Assembly (NCBI GenBank): GCA_024684065.1 | Contig: JAIKXO010000128.1 | Location: 1 to 6,611 of the forward strand | DNA from: Lachnospiraceae bacterium | GTDB taxonomy: Bacteria; Bacillota_A; Clostridia; Lachnospirales; Lachnospiraceae | Direction: 5' to 3' | DNA: 6,611 bases | In this document: one piece after another, positions 1 through 6,363 of the stretch | Layout: the number at the start of each line of letters is the position of its first letter | Position numbering within the stretch: the first letter of the stretch is position 1 | The notes under the pieces: model-generated | The model's database searches: none | The model's input: the letters and a program-made list of their open reading frames with translations, nothing else | Told to the model about the DNA's origin: nothing | Made by a program: the position numbers and the translations under genes

Positions 1-920
1 ACTATGATATCGGACTCCTCCATGCCTGCCACGTGCTGGATAGCTCCTGAAATACCTATCGCAAAATACACATTGGGACGAACGGTCTTTCCGGTCTGTC
101 CTACCTGAAGATCCTTCGGCTTCCAGCCTGCATCGACAACAGCACGGGAACAGGATACCGTTCCGCCGATAGCCTTTGCGAGATCCTCAAGGATCTTGAA
201 GTTCTCGGGGCTTCCTACTCCACGTCCGCCTGAAACCAGGATCTTTGCATCCATGATATCAACCGTATCGGAAACGGCCTTTACGATCTCCTTGATCGTA
301 ACGTATCTGTTATCGGGGGTGAATCCCGGATTATAATCGATAATCTCGGCCTTAGCACCCTTAATGGGCTCTATCTTCTGCATAACGCCCGGACGTACCG
401 TAGCCATCTGAGGACGGTTATTCGGGCAGGCGATAGTAGCTATGGTATTTCCGCCGAATGCGGGACGGGTCATGAGAAGCTGGTTATGCTTCTGCTCCTG
501 TCCGGGAATGGGATTGAGCGGGAAGTCACCGATATTTAATACGGTACAGTCAGCCGTAAGTCCTGTAGCTACTCTTGCCGAAACGGTAGGGCCTAAGTCC
601 CTTCCGATCGCGGTAGCGCCTACGAGAACTATCTCAGGCTTAAATTCGTTGATAACCGAAGCAAGGGCATGTGCATAGGGCTCGGTCCTGTAATCCTTAA
701 GCTCGGGATCATCTACAACGATAACCTTGTCAGCGCCGTATTCAGCCAGTGAATCCGCAAGTCCCCTGACATCCGAACCGATCAGGACCGCAGTGACCTC
801 TGCATTTAACGGCTCAGCCAGTTCCTTAGCCTTGCCGAGCAATTCATATGAAATTCCGCTGATCTGATTATCGACCTGCTGGGCGTATACATATACGCCT
901 TTGTATTCTTCTAAATTCAT
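1..920 (-). CDS. etfA: Electron transfer flavoprotein subunit alpha, 3' end cut by window edge
   Basis: This is the FAD-carrying large subunit of the ETF that passes electrons from NADH to butyryl-CoA dehydrogenase in the cytoplasm. The frame runs 306 complete codons from the ATG at 918-920 and is still open at base 1. Residues 1-200 form the alpha/beta N-terminal domain (GATAIGRDLGP at 101-111). The FAD domain follows, with VSGGRGVGSPENF at 229-241, SRAVVDAGW at 258-266, VGQTGKTVRPN at 273-283 and GISGAIQHVAGM at 289-300; these are the standard FAD contacts of EtfA. Family members are about 340 residues, so roughly 35-40 residues of the C-terminus lie outside the window. A CGGAGG ribosome site (930-935) sits 9 nt before the start. 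There is no extra N-terminal ferredoxin-like domain, which some EtfA proteins have. The gap to etfB is only 45 bp, and a 5-bp stem (960-964/968-972) overlaps the etfB stop. Confidence 0.97.
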   Translation of the reverse strand, partial: MNLEEYKGVYVYAQQVDNQISGISYELLGKAKELAEPLNAEVTAVLIGSDVRGLADSLAEYGADKVIVVDDPELKDYRTEPYAHALASVINEFKPEIVLVGATAIGRDLGPTVSARVATGLTADCTVLNIGDFPLNPIPGQEQKHNQLLMTRPAFGGNTIATIACPNNRPQMATVRPGVMQKIEPIKGAKAEIIDYNPGFTPDNRYVTIKEIVKAVSDTVDIMDAKILVSGGRGVGSPENFKILEDLAKAIGGTVSCSRAVVDAGWKPKDLQVGQTGKTVRPNVYFAIGISGAIQHVAGMEESDII

Positions 921-965
921 CTTTATTTTCCTCCGAATAGAAATGATAGATTCTTAAAGGATCTT

Positions 966-1751
966 TTAGATCACATGCTTTTCCTTAAGCTTACCTACGA
1001 TATAGCTTACCGCCTCATCGGGAGATTCGGGAACGACCTTTTCTCCGGCTCCCTTCCTTACCTTATCGGAAGCCTTGGCGATCTTTGTAGGAGAGCCTGC
1101 AAGACCGATATTGGCATCATCGAGATCCTTCAGATCATCGCGGCTCCAGGTCGTGATATCAGCAGCTACGGCATCAAAGATCCCGCCGGGAGTCATATAT
1201 CTGGGATCATTGAGCTCTGAAAGCGCAGTCAGAAGGCAGGGCATCTTAGCCTCAAGCACATGATATCTGTCATCATACTGACGCTTGACGATGACCTTAT
1301 CACCTTCGATCTTTAATTCCTGGGTATATGAGATAACGGGGATCCCCAGGTGCTCCGCGATCTGAGGGCCTACCTGCGCGGTATCTCCGTCGATAGCCTG
1401 ACGTCCGGTGATGATAAGATCATATTCGAGATTCCTGATACCTGCCGCTATCGTGGAAGAAGTTGCCCAGGTATCCGCTCCGCCAAGCCTTCTGTCGGTG
1501 ATCAGGATAGCATTGTCCGCACCCATTGCAAGCGCCTCACGCAGTACGTCCGTCGCTTTGGGAAGACCCATCGTAAGCACGGTAACCTCTGCGCCATACT
1601 GATCCTTAAGCCTTAATGCAGCCTCTAACCCTGCCTTGTCATCAGGATTCATAATGGCTAACATTGCAGCTCTATCAAGAGTTCCGTCCGGATTAAACTT
1701 TACGCCGCCTTTTGTATCCGGAACCTGTTTGATACAAACTATAACTTTCAC
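966..1751 (-). CDS. etfB: Electron transfer flavoprotein subunit beta, bifurcating type
   Basis: This is the small ETF subunit, 261 residues, complete and of normal family length. It pairs with EtfA and Bcd. Visible landmarks are KVIVCIKQVPDT at 2-13, NPDDKAGLEAALRLKD at 35-50, TGRQAIDGDTAQVGP at 115-129 and GSPTKI at 219-224. The DGDTAQVGP segment occupies the nucleotide site and looks like the versions in ETFs that bind a second FAD (clostridial Bcd-Etf, Acidaminococcus) rather than the AMP-binding mitochondrial form. I therefore infer NADH-driven electron bifurcation to crotonyl-CoA and ferredoxin. The start is GTG at 1749-1751, supported by AGGAGGT at 1760-1766 with 8 nt of spacing and by the classic MKVIVCIKQV N-terminus. 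It is the only gene here with a non-ATG start. A 211-bp gap separates it from bcd, the longest gap in the operon. Confidence 0.97.
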   Translation of the reverse strand: MKVIVCIKQVPDTKGGVKFNPDGTLDRAAMLAIMNPDDKAGLEAALRLKDQYGAEVTVLTMGLPKATDVLREALAMGADNAILITDRRLGGADTWATSSTIAAGIRNLEYDLIITGRQAIDGDTAQVGPQIAEHLGIPVISYTQELKIEGDKVIVKRQYDDRYHVLEAKMPCLLTALSELNDPRYMTPGGIFDAVAADITTWSRDDLKDLDDANIGLAGSPTKIAKASDKVRKGAGEKVVPESPDEAVSYIVGKLKEKHVI

Positions 1752-1759
1752 TTTTATTT

Positions 1760-1766
1760 ACCTCCT
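1760..1766 (-). promoter_or_regulatory. Shine-Dalgarno site for the GTG start of etfB
   Basis: The minus strand reads AGGAGGTAAATAAAAGTG here: a full-strength AGGAGGT, 8 nt of spacing, then GTG. No ATG lies in frame nearby, so this site decides the etfB start. The TAA within the site (1758-1760) also ends the 67-codon open frame that fills the bcd-etfB gap. Confidence 0.9.
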
Positions 1767-1774
1767 ATGCTGAA

Positions 1775-1791
1775 AGGGGTTTTTTGCCCCT
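1775..1791 (-). repeat. Short hairpin upstream of the etfB ribosome site
   Basis: On the minus strand AGGGG and CCCCT pair as a 5-bp stem around the loop CAAAAAA. It lies 8 nt upstream of the etfB Shine-Dalgarno. The next bases are TTCAGCAT, not a T-tract, so it is not a classical terminator. Confidence 0.5.
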
Positions 1792-1805
1792 GAAATATCC
1801 GGCAT

Positions 1806-1826
1806 GCCCTCCCTGGAACCGAGGGC
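1806..1826 (-). repeat. GC-rich hairpin in the bcd-etfB gap
   Basis: The perfect 6-bp arms GCCCTC and GAGGGC enclose a 9-base loop. The left arm can pair in another way: GGAGCC with GGTTCC, including one G-U pair, so two folds compete here. Confidence 0.45.
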
Positions 1827-1837
1827 TCCGTATATGC

Positions 1838-1861
1838 AAAAATTTTTGAATAAAAATTTTT
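1838..1861. repeat. Tandem AAAAATTTTT palindromes
   Basis: Two identical 10-bp units, AAAAATTTTT at 1838-1847 and 1852-1861, are separated by GAAT. Each unit is itself a perfect palindrome, and together they can form a 10-bp AT-only stem with a 4-base loop. It could be a bent or melting-prone DNA site, an AT-rich protein site, or the core of an inserted repeat. Function is unknown. Confidence 0.7.
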
Positions 1862-1932
1862 GGGACCGAATCCATGTGCCGAACCGAGCTTCATCTATGA
1901 AACACAGCGTAATGCATGTTTTCGGCAATACC

Positions 1933-1952
1933 GGATCTGTTTTCGCAGATCC
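1933..1952 (-). repeat. Hairpin just after bcd
   Basis: GGATCTG and CAGATCC form a perfect 7-bp stem around the loop CGAAAA, starting 10 bases after the bcd stop codon. The following minus-strand bases lack a T-run. An mRNA 3'-end stabilising or processing structure is the likeliest reading. Confidence 0.6.
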
Positions 1953-1962
1953 CGTCCACATT

Positions 1963-3129
1963 TTATTTCAGTATATTCGCGCTTATTACCATTCTCTGAA
2001 CCTCTGAGGTTCCCTCATATATCTCGGTGATCTTGGCATCACGCATCATACGCTCTACATCGTATTCCCTGATATAACCATAACCGCCGTGGAGCTGTAC
2101 AGCCTTGGTCGTAACTTCCATCGCAACCTCTGCCGCATAAAGCTTTGCCATGGCAGCCTCTACGGAATAGGAGATCTTCGGATTGCTCTGATATTCCTGC
2201 TTCTTAAGAGCCGCTTTGTATACAAGAAGCTTCGCTGCCTCTACCTTGGTAGCCATATCAGCAAGCTGGAACTGGGTATTCTGGAACTGTCCGATAGCCT
2301 TTCCGAACTGTTTTCTTTCCTTTACATAGTTGATCGTGGTCTCAAGAGCGCCCTCCGCAAGGCCCAGTGCCTGTGCGGCTATTCCGATACGTCCGCCGTC
2401 AAGGGTATGCATGGCAATATTAAAGCCCTTGCCCTGCTGACCTAAGAGGTTGTCCTTGGGAATCCTGCAGTCGGTGAAAATGAGTTCATAGGTAGAAGAT
2501 CCGCAGATACCCATCTTGTTTTCCTTGGTTCCGAAGGTAAATCCGGGAGTTCCCTTTTCAACTATGAAAGCGGAAATCTCCTTCATCATCCTGCCTCGCT
2601 TCTCGATCTTTCCGGTAACTGCAAAGATAACATAAACGTCAGCCTCTTTACCGTTCGTGATGAAGCACTTGGAGCCGTTTAATATCCACTCGTCTCCGTC
2701 AAGCACTGCCTTGGTCTGCTGGCCCTGGGCATCGGTTCCCGCGCCGGGCTCCGTGAGTCCGAAAGCACCGAGCTTCTCGCCCTTTGCAAGCGGAACAAGA
2801 TATTTTTCCTTCTGGGCATCGGTTCCGAAGGTCATGATAGGATCGATGCAGAGTGAGGTATGAGCTGATACGATAACGCCTGTTGTACCGCAAACCTTTG
2901 AAAGCTCCTCAACGCACATTACATAGGTAAGTACGTCGCAGCCCTGGCCGCCCTGGTCCTTGGGAACGGGGATCCCTAAGAATCCGAACTTCGCCATCTT
3001 GTCTACCGTCTCCCTGGGAAATCTGTGATTCTCATCGATCTCCTGAGCGAGAGGCTTAACTTCCTTTTCAGCAAACTCAGCAAAAAGCTGTCTTGCCATT
3101 TCATGTTCTTTAGATAAAGAAAAATCCAT
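1963..3129 (-). CDS. bcd: Butyryl-CoA dehydrogenase (short-chain acyl-CoA dehydrogenase)
   Basis: This FAD enzyme reduces crotonyl-CoA to butyryl-CoA with electrons from EtfAB. It has 388 residues, close to the usual 380. The acyl-CoA dehydrogenase fold is read in order: an N-terminal helical domain (1-120), the beta domain with FGLTEPGAGTDA at 123-134 and WILNGSKCFITNG at 148-160, then the C-terminal helical domain with ERKQFGKAIGQFQ at 271-283 and QLHGGYGYIREY at 345-356. The catalytic base is Glu372 in ITEIYEGTSEVQR (367-379), at the position used by short-chain butyryl-CoA dehydrogenases. ATG at 3127-3129 follows AGGAGG (3140-3145) with 10 nt of spacing, and MDFSLSKEH is a typical start for the family. 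The neighbouring etfBA and hbd make the butyryl-CoA role more likely than another acyl-CoA substrate. Confidence 0.97.
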   Translation of the reverse strand: MDFSLSKEHEMARQLFAEFAEKEVKPLAQEIDENHRFPRETVDKMAKFGFLGIPVPKDQGGQGCDVLTYVMCVEELSKVCGTTGVIVSAHTSLCIDPIMTFGTDAQKEKYLVPLAKGEKLGAFGLTEPGAGTDAQGQQTKAVLDGDEWILNGSKCFITNGKEADVYVIFAVTGKIEKRGRMMKEISAFIVEKGTPGFTFGTKENKMGICGSSTYELIFTDCRIPKDNLLGQQGKGFNIAMHTLDGGRIGIAAQALGLAEGALETTINYVKERKQFGKAIGQFQNTQFQLADMATKVEAAKLLVYKAALKKQEYQSNPKISYSVEAAMAKLYAAEVAMEVTTKAVQLHGGYGYIREYDVERMMRDAKITEIYEGTSEVQRMVISANILK

Positions 3130-3182
3130 GATATATAATCCTCCTATATTAAAAGCAGCTTAAACCGCCTTTTGTATCCCTC

Positions 3183-3212
3183 TGCCGGATGCCATATAAA
3201 GCGCATCCGGCA
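3183..3212 (-). repeat. Strong 10-bp hairpin in the hbd-bcd gap
   Basis: TGCCGGATGC (3183-3192) and GCATCCGGCA (3203-3212) are perfect inverted repeats around a 10-base AT-rich loop. No T-run follows on either strand, so it is probably an intercistronic mRNA structure rather than a terminator. The GCCGGATGC arm resembles enterobacterial REP elements by eye, but a relationship is not supported here. Confidence 0.75.
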
Positions 3213-3238
3213 ATATTATCTGAATATCTTTGGTACCG

Positions 3239-3267
3239 GCCTGTCAGCAAAGCCTCGGAACAGGCTT
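3239..3267 (-). repeat. Alternative hairpins at the hbd stop codon
   Basis: Two mutually exclusive folds overlap. GCCTGT (3239-3244) pairs with ACAGGC (3260-3265) across 15 bases. AAGCCT (3250-3255) pairs with AGGCTT (3262-3267), with a 6-base loop that reaches into the hbd stop codon. Both are modest 6-bp stems. Confidence 0.4.
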
Positions 3268-4105
3268 ATTTACTGTAATTGAAGAAGCCTTCACCGGTCT
3301 TCTTTCCAAGCTTCTTCTCCTCAACCATCTTCTTAAGCAGAGGCTGTGGCGCATACTTGTCATCGCCGGTCTCGGTATGAAGAACCTCCATGATGGCCAG
3401 GCAGATATCAAGCCCGATAAGGTCTGCAAGATGAAGGGGTCCCATGGGATGGGAAGCACCTAACTGCATCGCGATATCGATATCCTCGGCAGAAGCCGTG
3501 CCCGCATCGAAAACTCCGATCGCTTCGTTGATCATGGGAACAAGGATCCTGTTAACAACAAAGCCGGGAGCCTCTTTGACCTCAACGGGGGTCTTTCCGA
3601 TCTCAGTCGCAATGTTCTTGATCTTCTCAACCATATCGTCGGGAGTATTCTCGCCCTTGATGACCTCAACAAGCTTCATCCTGTCGGCGGGGTTAAAGAA
3701 ATGCATTCCGATCATAGGCCTGTCAAGCCCCTCACCGATCTTTGTGATGGAAAGGGATGAGGTGTTGGACGCGAACATGCAGTCCTTCTTAACGATGCCC
3801 ATAAGCTCTTTAAATATTGACTGTTTGATCTCCATCTTCTCAAGAGCAACCTCGATAATGAGATCACAGTCCGTACAGATATTGTTAAGGCCTATGGTGA
3901 TCTTTCCAAGGATCTCGTCGGCCTTCTCCTGTGAGATCTTTTCCTTTCCTACCAGGAAATTCAGGTTCTTTTTGATCTTCGCAAGCCCGCCTTCTGCATA
4001 CTCTTCTTTGATATCGCAGAGGCAGACCTCGTATCCGTCAGTCATGGCGAACGCCTGCGCGATGCCAGAGCCCATAGTTCCTGCGCCGATAACTCCAACT
4101 TTCAT
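3266..4105 (-). CDS. hbd: 3-hydroxybutyryl-CoA dehydrogenase
   Basis: This cytoplasmic enzyme reduces acetoacetyl-CoA to 3-hydroxybutyryl-CoA, the second step of the pathway. It has 279 residues, matching the roughly 280-residue clostridial Hbd. The N-terminal Rossmann domain starts at once with VGVIGAGTMGSGIAQ (3-17). Asp31 at the end of the second strand (CLCDI) suggests NAD(H) over NADP(H). Active-site residues by alignment to the family are Ser116 in SNTSS (113-117), His135 in MHFFNP (134-139), Glu147 in KLVEVIKG (144-151) and Asn185 in FVVNRI (182-187). The C-terminal helical domain ends in KKTGEGFFNYSK. ATG at 4103-4105 follows AGGAGG (4114-4119) with 8 nt of spacing. The gene sits between crt and bcd, as expected for an operon carrying the whole acetyl-CoA to butyryl-CoA route. 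Confidence 0.97.
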   Translation of the reverse strand: MKVGVIGAGTMGSGIAQAFAMTDGYEVCLCDIKEEYAEGGLAKIKKNLNFLVGKEKISQEKADEILGKITIGLNNICTDCDLIIEVALEKMEIKQSIFKELMGIVKKDCMFASNTSSLSITKIGEGLDRPMIGMHFFNPADRMKLVEVIKGENTPDDMVEKIKNIATEIGKTPVEVKEAPGFVVNRILVPMINEAIGVFDAGTASAEDIDIAMQLGASHPMGPLHLADLIGLDICLAIMEVLHTETGDDKYAPQPLLKKMVEEKKLGKKTGEGFFNYSK

Positions 4106-4163
4106 TTAAAAATCCTCCTATGTAAAATATTATTCTTTAACCGGTCATTTACTGCCGGGATCT

Positions 4164-4192
4164 GCTTCAGGACTTATCAGGAAGTCCGAAGC
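4164..4192 (-). repeat. Long bulged hairpin directly after crt
   Basis: GCTTC-A-GGACTT (4164-4175) pairs with AAGTCC-GAAGC (4182-4192). This makes 11 base pairs with one bulged base and a 6-base loop, and it abuts the crt TAA. No T-run follows on the minus strand, so it is more likely to protect or process the mRNA 3' end of thl-crt than to stop transcription. Confidence 0.75.
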
Positions 4193-4978
4193 TTAAGCAT
4201 TCTTAAACGGCTCCTTGACCTTCTCTTTGTTCTTGTCAAGGAAGAAGGCCATGCCATATCTCTGATCCTCGGTCTCGAAGCAGTCACCGAAAAGCTTCTC
4301 CTCGATAACGATGGCTTCATCCATTGAAGCATCCAGACCGTCGTTAATTGCTTTTTTGCAGTTTCTTACGGCGATGGGAGCGTTCTTTGCTATCGTCGAT
4401 GCCATCTTTTCTGCCTGAGCCATAAGCTCTTCCTTCGGATATACCGCATTTACGAGGCCGATCCTTAACGCCTCGTCAGCCTTGATATTCCTTGCCGTAT
4501 AGATCATCTGCTTCGCCATTCCCGCGCCAACTAATCTTGCAAGCCTCTGGGTCCCGCCAAAGCCCGGTGTAATTCCAAGGCCAACTTCGGGCTGTCCGAA
4601 TACGGCATTGTCCGAGCAGATCCTTATGTCGCAACTCATTGAAATCTCGCATCCGCCTCCGAGCGCGAACCCGTTAACAGCAGCGATTACCGGTATCGGG
4701 AAGGTCTCAAGCTTTCTGAAAAGGTCATTTCCCTTCTTGCCGAAAGCCTCTCCCTCAGCCTTTGTAAGGGTGCTCATCTCTCCTATATCGGCACCGGCCA
4801 CAAAGGATTTCTCGCCGGCTCCCGTAAGGATCAGACACCTTACGGTATTTAAGTCTACGCTGTCAAGAGTCTTATCAAGCTCTTCAAGGACCTGCGAATT
4901 GAGCGCATTCAAAGCCTTTTCACGGTTAATTGTTATAATGCCTGTCTGATCCTTTACTTCATATAATACAAATTCCAT
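4193..4978 (-). CDS. crt: 3-hydroxybutyryl-CoA dehydratase (crotonase)
   Basis: This enzyme removes water from 3-hydroxybutyryl-CoA to give crotonyl-CoA. The chosen start gives 261 residues, the usual length for clostridial crotonases. The family core is present: FVAGADI (59-65) and ALGGGCE (105-111) supply the oxyanion-hole backbone amides (near Ala61 and Gly108), and the two catalytic glutamates are Glu111 in GGGCE and Glu131 in FGQPEVGLG (127-135). TPGFGGTQRLARLVG (137-151) is the usual following helix. The frame stays open to an ATG at 5018-5020, adding 14 residues, but that start lacks a good ribosome site. AAGGAG (4985-4990) stands 6 nt before the ATG at 4976-4978, and MEFVLYEV begins the conserved domain. 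The thl-crt gap is then 65 bp. Confidence 0.96.
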   Translation of the reverse strand: MEFVLYEVKDQTGIITINREKALNALNSQVLEELDKTLDSVDLNTVRCLILTGAGEKSFVAGADIGEMSTLTKAEGEAFGKKGNDLFRKLETFPIPVIAAVNGFALGGGCEISMSCDIRICSDNAVFGQPEVGLGITPGFGGTQRLARLVGAGMAKQMIYTARNIKADEALRIGLVNAVYPKEELMAQAEKMASTIAKNAPIAVRNCKKAINDGLDASMDEAIVIEEKLFGDCFETEDQRYGMAFFLDKNKEKVKEPFKNA

Positions 4979-4984
4979 ACGCTT

Positions 4985-4990
4985 CTCCTT
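4985..4990 (-). promoter_or_regulatory. Ribosome binding site that sets the crt start
   Basis: AAGGAG with 6 nt of spacing precedes the ATG at 4976-4978. This favours a 261-residue Crt over the 275-residue reading from 5020. A small stem (4998-5002 with 5007-5011, GAGGG/CCCTC) lies just upstream. Confidence 0.85.
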
Positions 4991-5043
4991 TATTAAAGAG
5001 GGGTTTCCCTCCTGTCTCATTTACCGCCCTAAGGCATATTGTT

Positions 5044-6237
5044 TTAATCCCTCTCAACTATTGTCGCACAGCCCATGCCGCCGCCGATGCAGAGAGTAGC
5101 AAGGCCCTTCTTCGCATCATGAGCTTCCATTGCGTGAAGCAGGGTTACAAGAATACGGGCTCCGGATGCTCCAACGGGATGTCCTAAAGCGATGGCGCCG
5201 CCGTTTACATTAAGCTTATCCTGATCAAAGCCAAGATCCTTGCCTACTGCCACAGACTGGGCCGCAAAGGCCTCATTTGCTTCGATAAGATCGAAATCGG
5301 AAACCTGGTAGCCGGTCTTAGCGCATACCTTCCTCGTGGCTGCAACCGGGCCGATCCCCATAACCTCGGGACGTACGCCTGCAAGCGCTCCGCCGATCCA
5401 GGTTGCCATAGGCTTAACACCAAGCTCCTTTGCCTTTTCCTCGCTCATGACCACGACAGCCGCGGCACCGTCGTTTATTCCCGAAGCATTTCCGGCAGTA
5501 ACGACTCCGTCGGGATTGATGGGACGCAGCTTCTGAAGGCCTTCGATCGTCGAACCGGGCCTCGGGCCTTCGTCCGTGTCAAATATGACGGTTTCTTTCT
5601 TCTTCTTTACTTCAACAGGTACGATCTCCTTCTTAAAGGAGCCGTTCTCTATTGCCGCGCAGGCCTTGAGCTGGGATCTCAGCGCGAACTCATCGAGCTC
5701 CTCACGTGTAAGGCCATATTCCTTAGCGACATTATCAGCGGTGGTTATCATATGATAATCGTTAAAGGCATCCCAAAGCGCATCCTTGACCATTGTGTCA
5801 ACCAATGCCCCCTGGCTCTGGCTTGGCCAGGTCATTCTGTAGCCGTAACGGCCCTGAGGGATCGCATAAGGGGCCATTGACATATTCTCCATTCCTCCGG
5901 CGACCACGACGTCCGCGTCTCCCGCAAGGATCATCTGCGCTGCCTGGTTAACACAGTTTAAACCTGAGCCGCAGACAACATTGGTAGTAACCGCAGGAGT
6001 CTCGATAGGAATACCGGCATTGATAGAAGACTGACGGGCTACGTTCTGTCCAAGTCCTGCCTGGATAACACAGCCCATATACACATGATCCACATCTTCG
6101 GGCTTAACTCCCGCCCTGTTAAGCGCCTCTTTGATAACAATAGAACCGAGCTTCACAGCCGGTGTTGTTCCGAGGCTGCCGCCCATTGTGCCGATAGCGG
6201 TACGGCATGCGCCTGCCAATACGATTTTTTTTGCCAT
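5044..6237 (-). CDS. thl: Acetyl-CoA acetyltransferase (thiolase)
   Basis: This biosynthetic thiolase condenses two acetyl-CoA into acetoacetyl-CoA and opens the pathway. From the ATG at 6235-6237 it has 397 residues, close to the family's 390-395. Active-site residues are Cys89 in NVVCGSG (86-92), which takes the acyl group, His353 in [14 protein letters not shown] (346-359), and Cys383 in LCIGGGMG (382-389), the acid/base cysteine. NEAFAAQ (321-327) is also conserved. The frame stays open upstream to an ATG at 6328-6330, adding 31 residues, but that stretch lies in the AT-rich leader, has no ribosome site and is not thiolase-like. GGAGGT (6244-6249) lies 6 nt before the chosen ATG, and [16 protein letters not shown] is the typical thiolase N-terminus. 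It is the first gene of the operon, directly under the promoter and Rex-type operator. Confidence 0.97.
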   Translation of the reverse strand: MAKKIVLAGACRTAIGTMGGSLGTTPAVKLGSIVIKEALNRAGVKPEDVDHVYMGCVIQAGLGQNVARQSSINAGIPIETPAVTTNVVCGSGLNCVNQAAQMILAGDADVVVAGGMENMSMAPYAIPQGRYGYRMTWPSQSQGALVDTMVKDALWDAFNDYHMITTADNVAKEYGLTREELDEFALRSQLKACAAIENGSFKKEIVPVEVKKKKETVIFDTDEGPRPGSTIEGLQKLRPINPDGVVTAGNASGINDGAAAVVVMSEEKAKELGVKPMATWIGGALAGVRPEVMGIGPVAATRKVCAKTGYQVSDFDLIEANEAFAAQSVAVGKDLGFDQDKLNVNGGAIALGHPVGASGARILVTLLHAMEAHDAKKGLATLCIGGGMGCATIVERD

Positions 6238-6243
6238 TTGATT

Positions 6244-6249
6244 ACCTCC
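6244..6249 (-). promoter_or_regulatory. Ribosome binding site that sets the thl start
   Basis: GGAGGT with 6 nt of spacing precedes the ATG at 6235-6237. It rules in the 397-residue Thl over the reading from 6330, whose upstream bases show no Shine-Dalgarno match. Confidence 0.88.
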
Positions 6250-6363
6250 GTTGTTTGATTTGCTTATATAATAAGGCTTAATATATGATATTTCAGCCCA
6301 GGTTAACGGTTTATCACGCTGCAGGACCATCAGCTGACAGTATGATCAACAGATCCTAAAAGT

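Larger units (their letters stand above)
1752..1962 (-). other. Structured bcd-etfB intercistronic region (211 bp)
   Basis: This is the longest gap in the operon (others are 45, 65, 87 and 136 bp). In transcript order it holds a 7-bp hairpin (1933-1952), an AT-only double palindrome (1838-1861), a 6-bp GC-rich hairpin (1806-1826), a 5-bp hairpin (1775-1791) and the etfB ribosome site. None of the stems is followed by a T-run on the minus strand, so none looks like an intrinsic terminator. A 67-codon frame (1961-1758) begins one base after the bcd stop and ends in the etfB ribosome site. It has no ribosome site of its own and no recognisable protein features. The block could be an inserted intergenic repeat or an RNA element that sets etfBA levels; the sequence alone does not decide. 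Confidence 0.6.

Noticed and set aside
442..678. 78-codon plus-strand frame
   Set aside because: It is antisense to the clear EtfA coding sequence, which is cut by the window edge.
1775..1791. Intrinsic terminator before etfB
   Set aside because: Only a 5-bp stem, and no T-run follows on either strand; the A-run is in the loop.
3183..3212. Enterobacterial REP element
   Set aside because: Only a short GC-rich arm is similar; the loop and surroundings do not match and the host is clearly a Firmicute.
3213..3265. Internal promoter for bcd (GATAAT at about 3217-3222 on the minus strand)
   Set aside because: The only decent -35 match (CTGACA) is 21 nt away, too far for a sigma-A promoter.
3444..4109. 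221-codon open frame on the plus strand, opposite hbd
   Set aside because: It lies wholly antisense to a clear Hbd with all active-site residues; it has no family features and is explained by the codon bias of hbd.
4979..5020. N-terminal extension of Crt by 14 residues
   Set aside because: AAGGAG with 6-nt spacing and the crotonase N-terminus support 4978; the upstream ATG has only a weak GGCGG-like sequence.
6238..6330. N-terminal extension of Thl by 31 residues
   Set aside because: No ribosome site before the ATG at 6330, leader-like AT-rich composition, and the thiolase N-terminus plus GGAGGT place the start at 6237.
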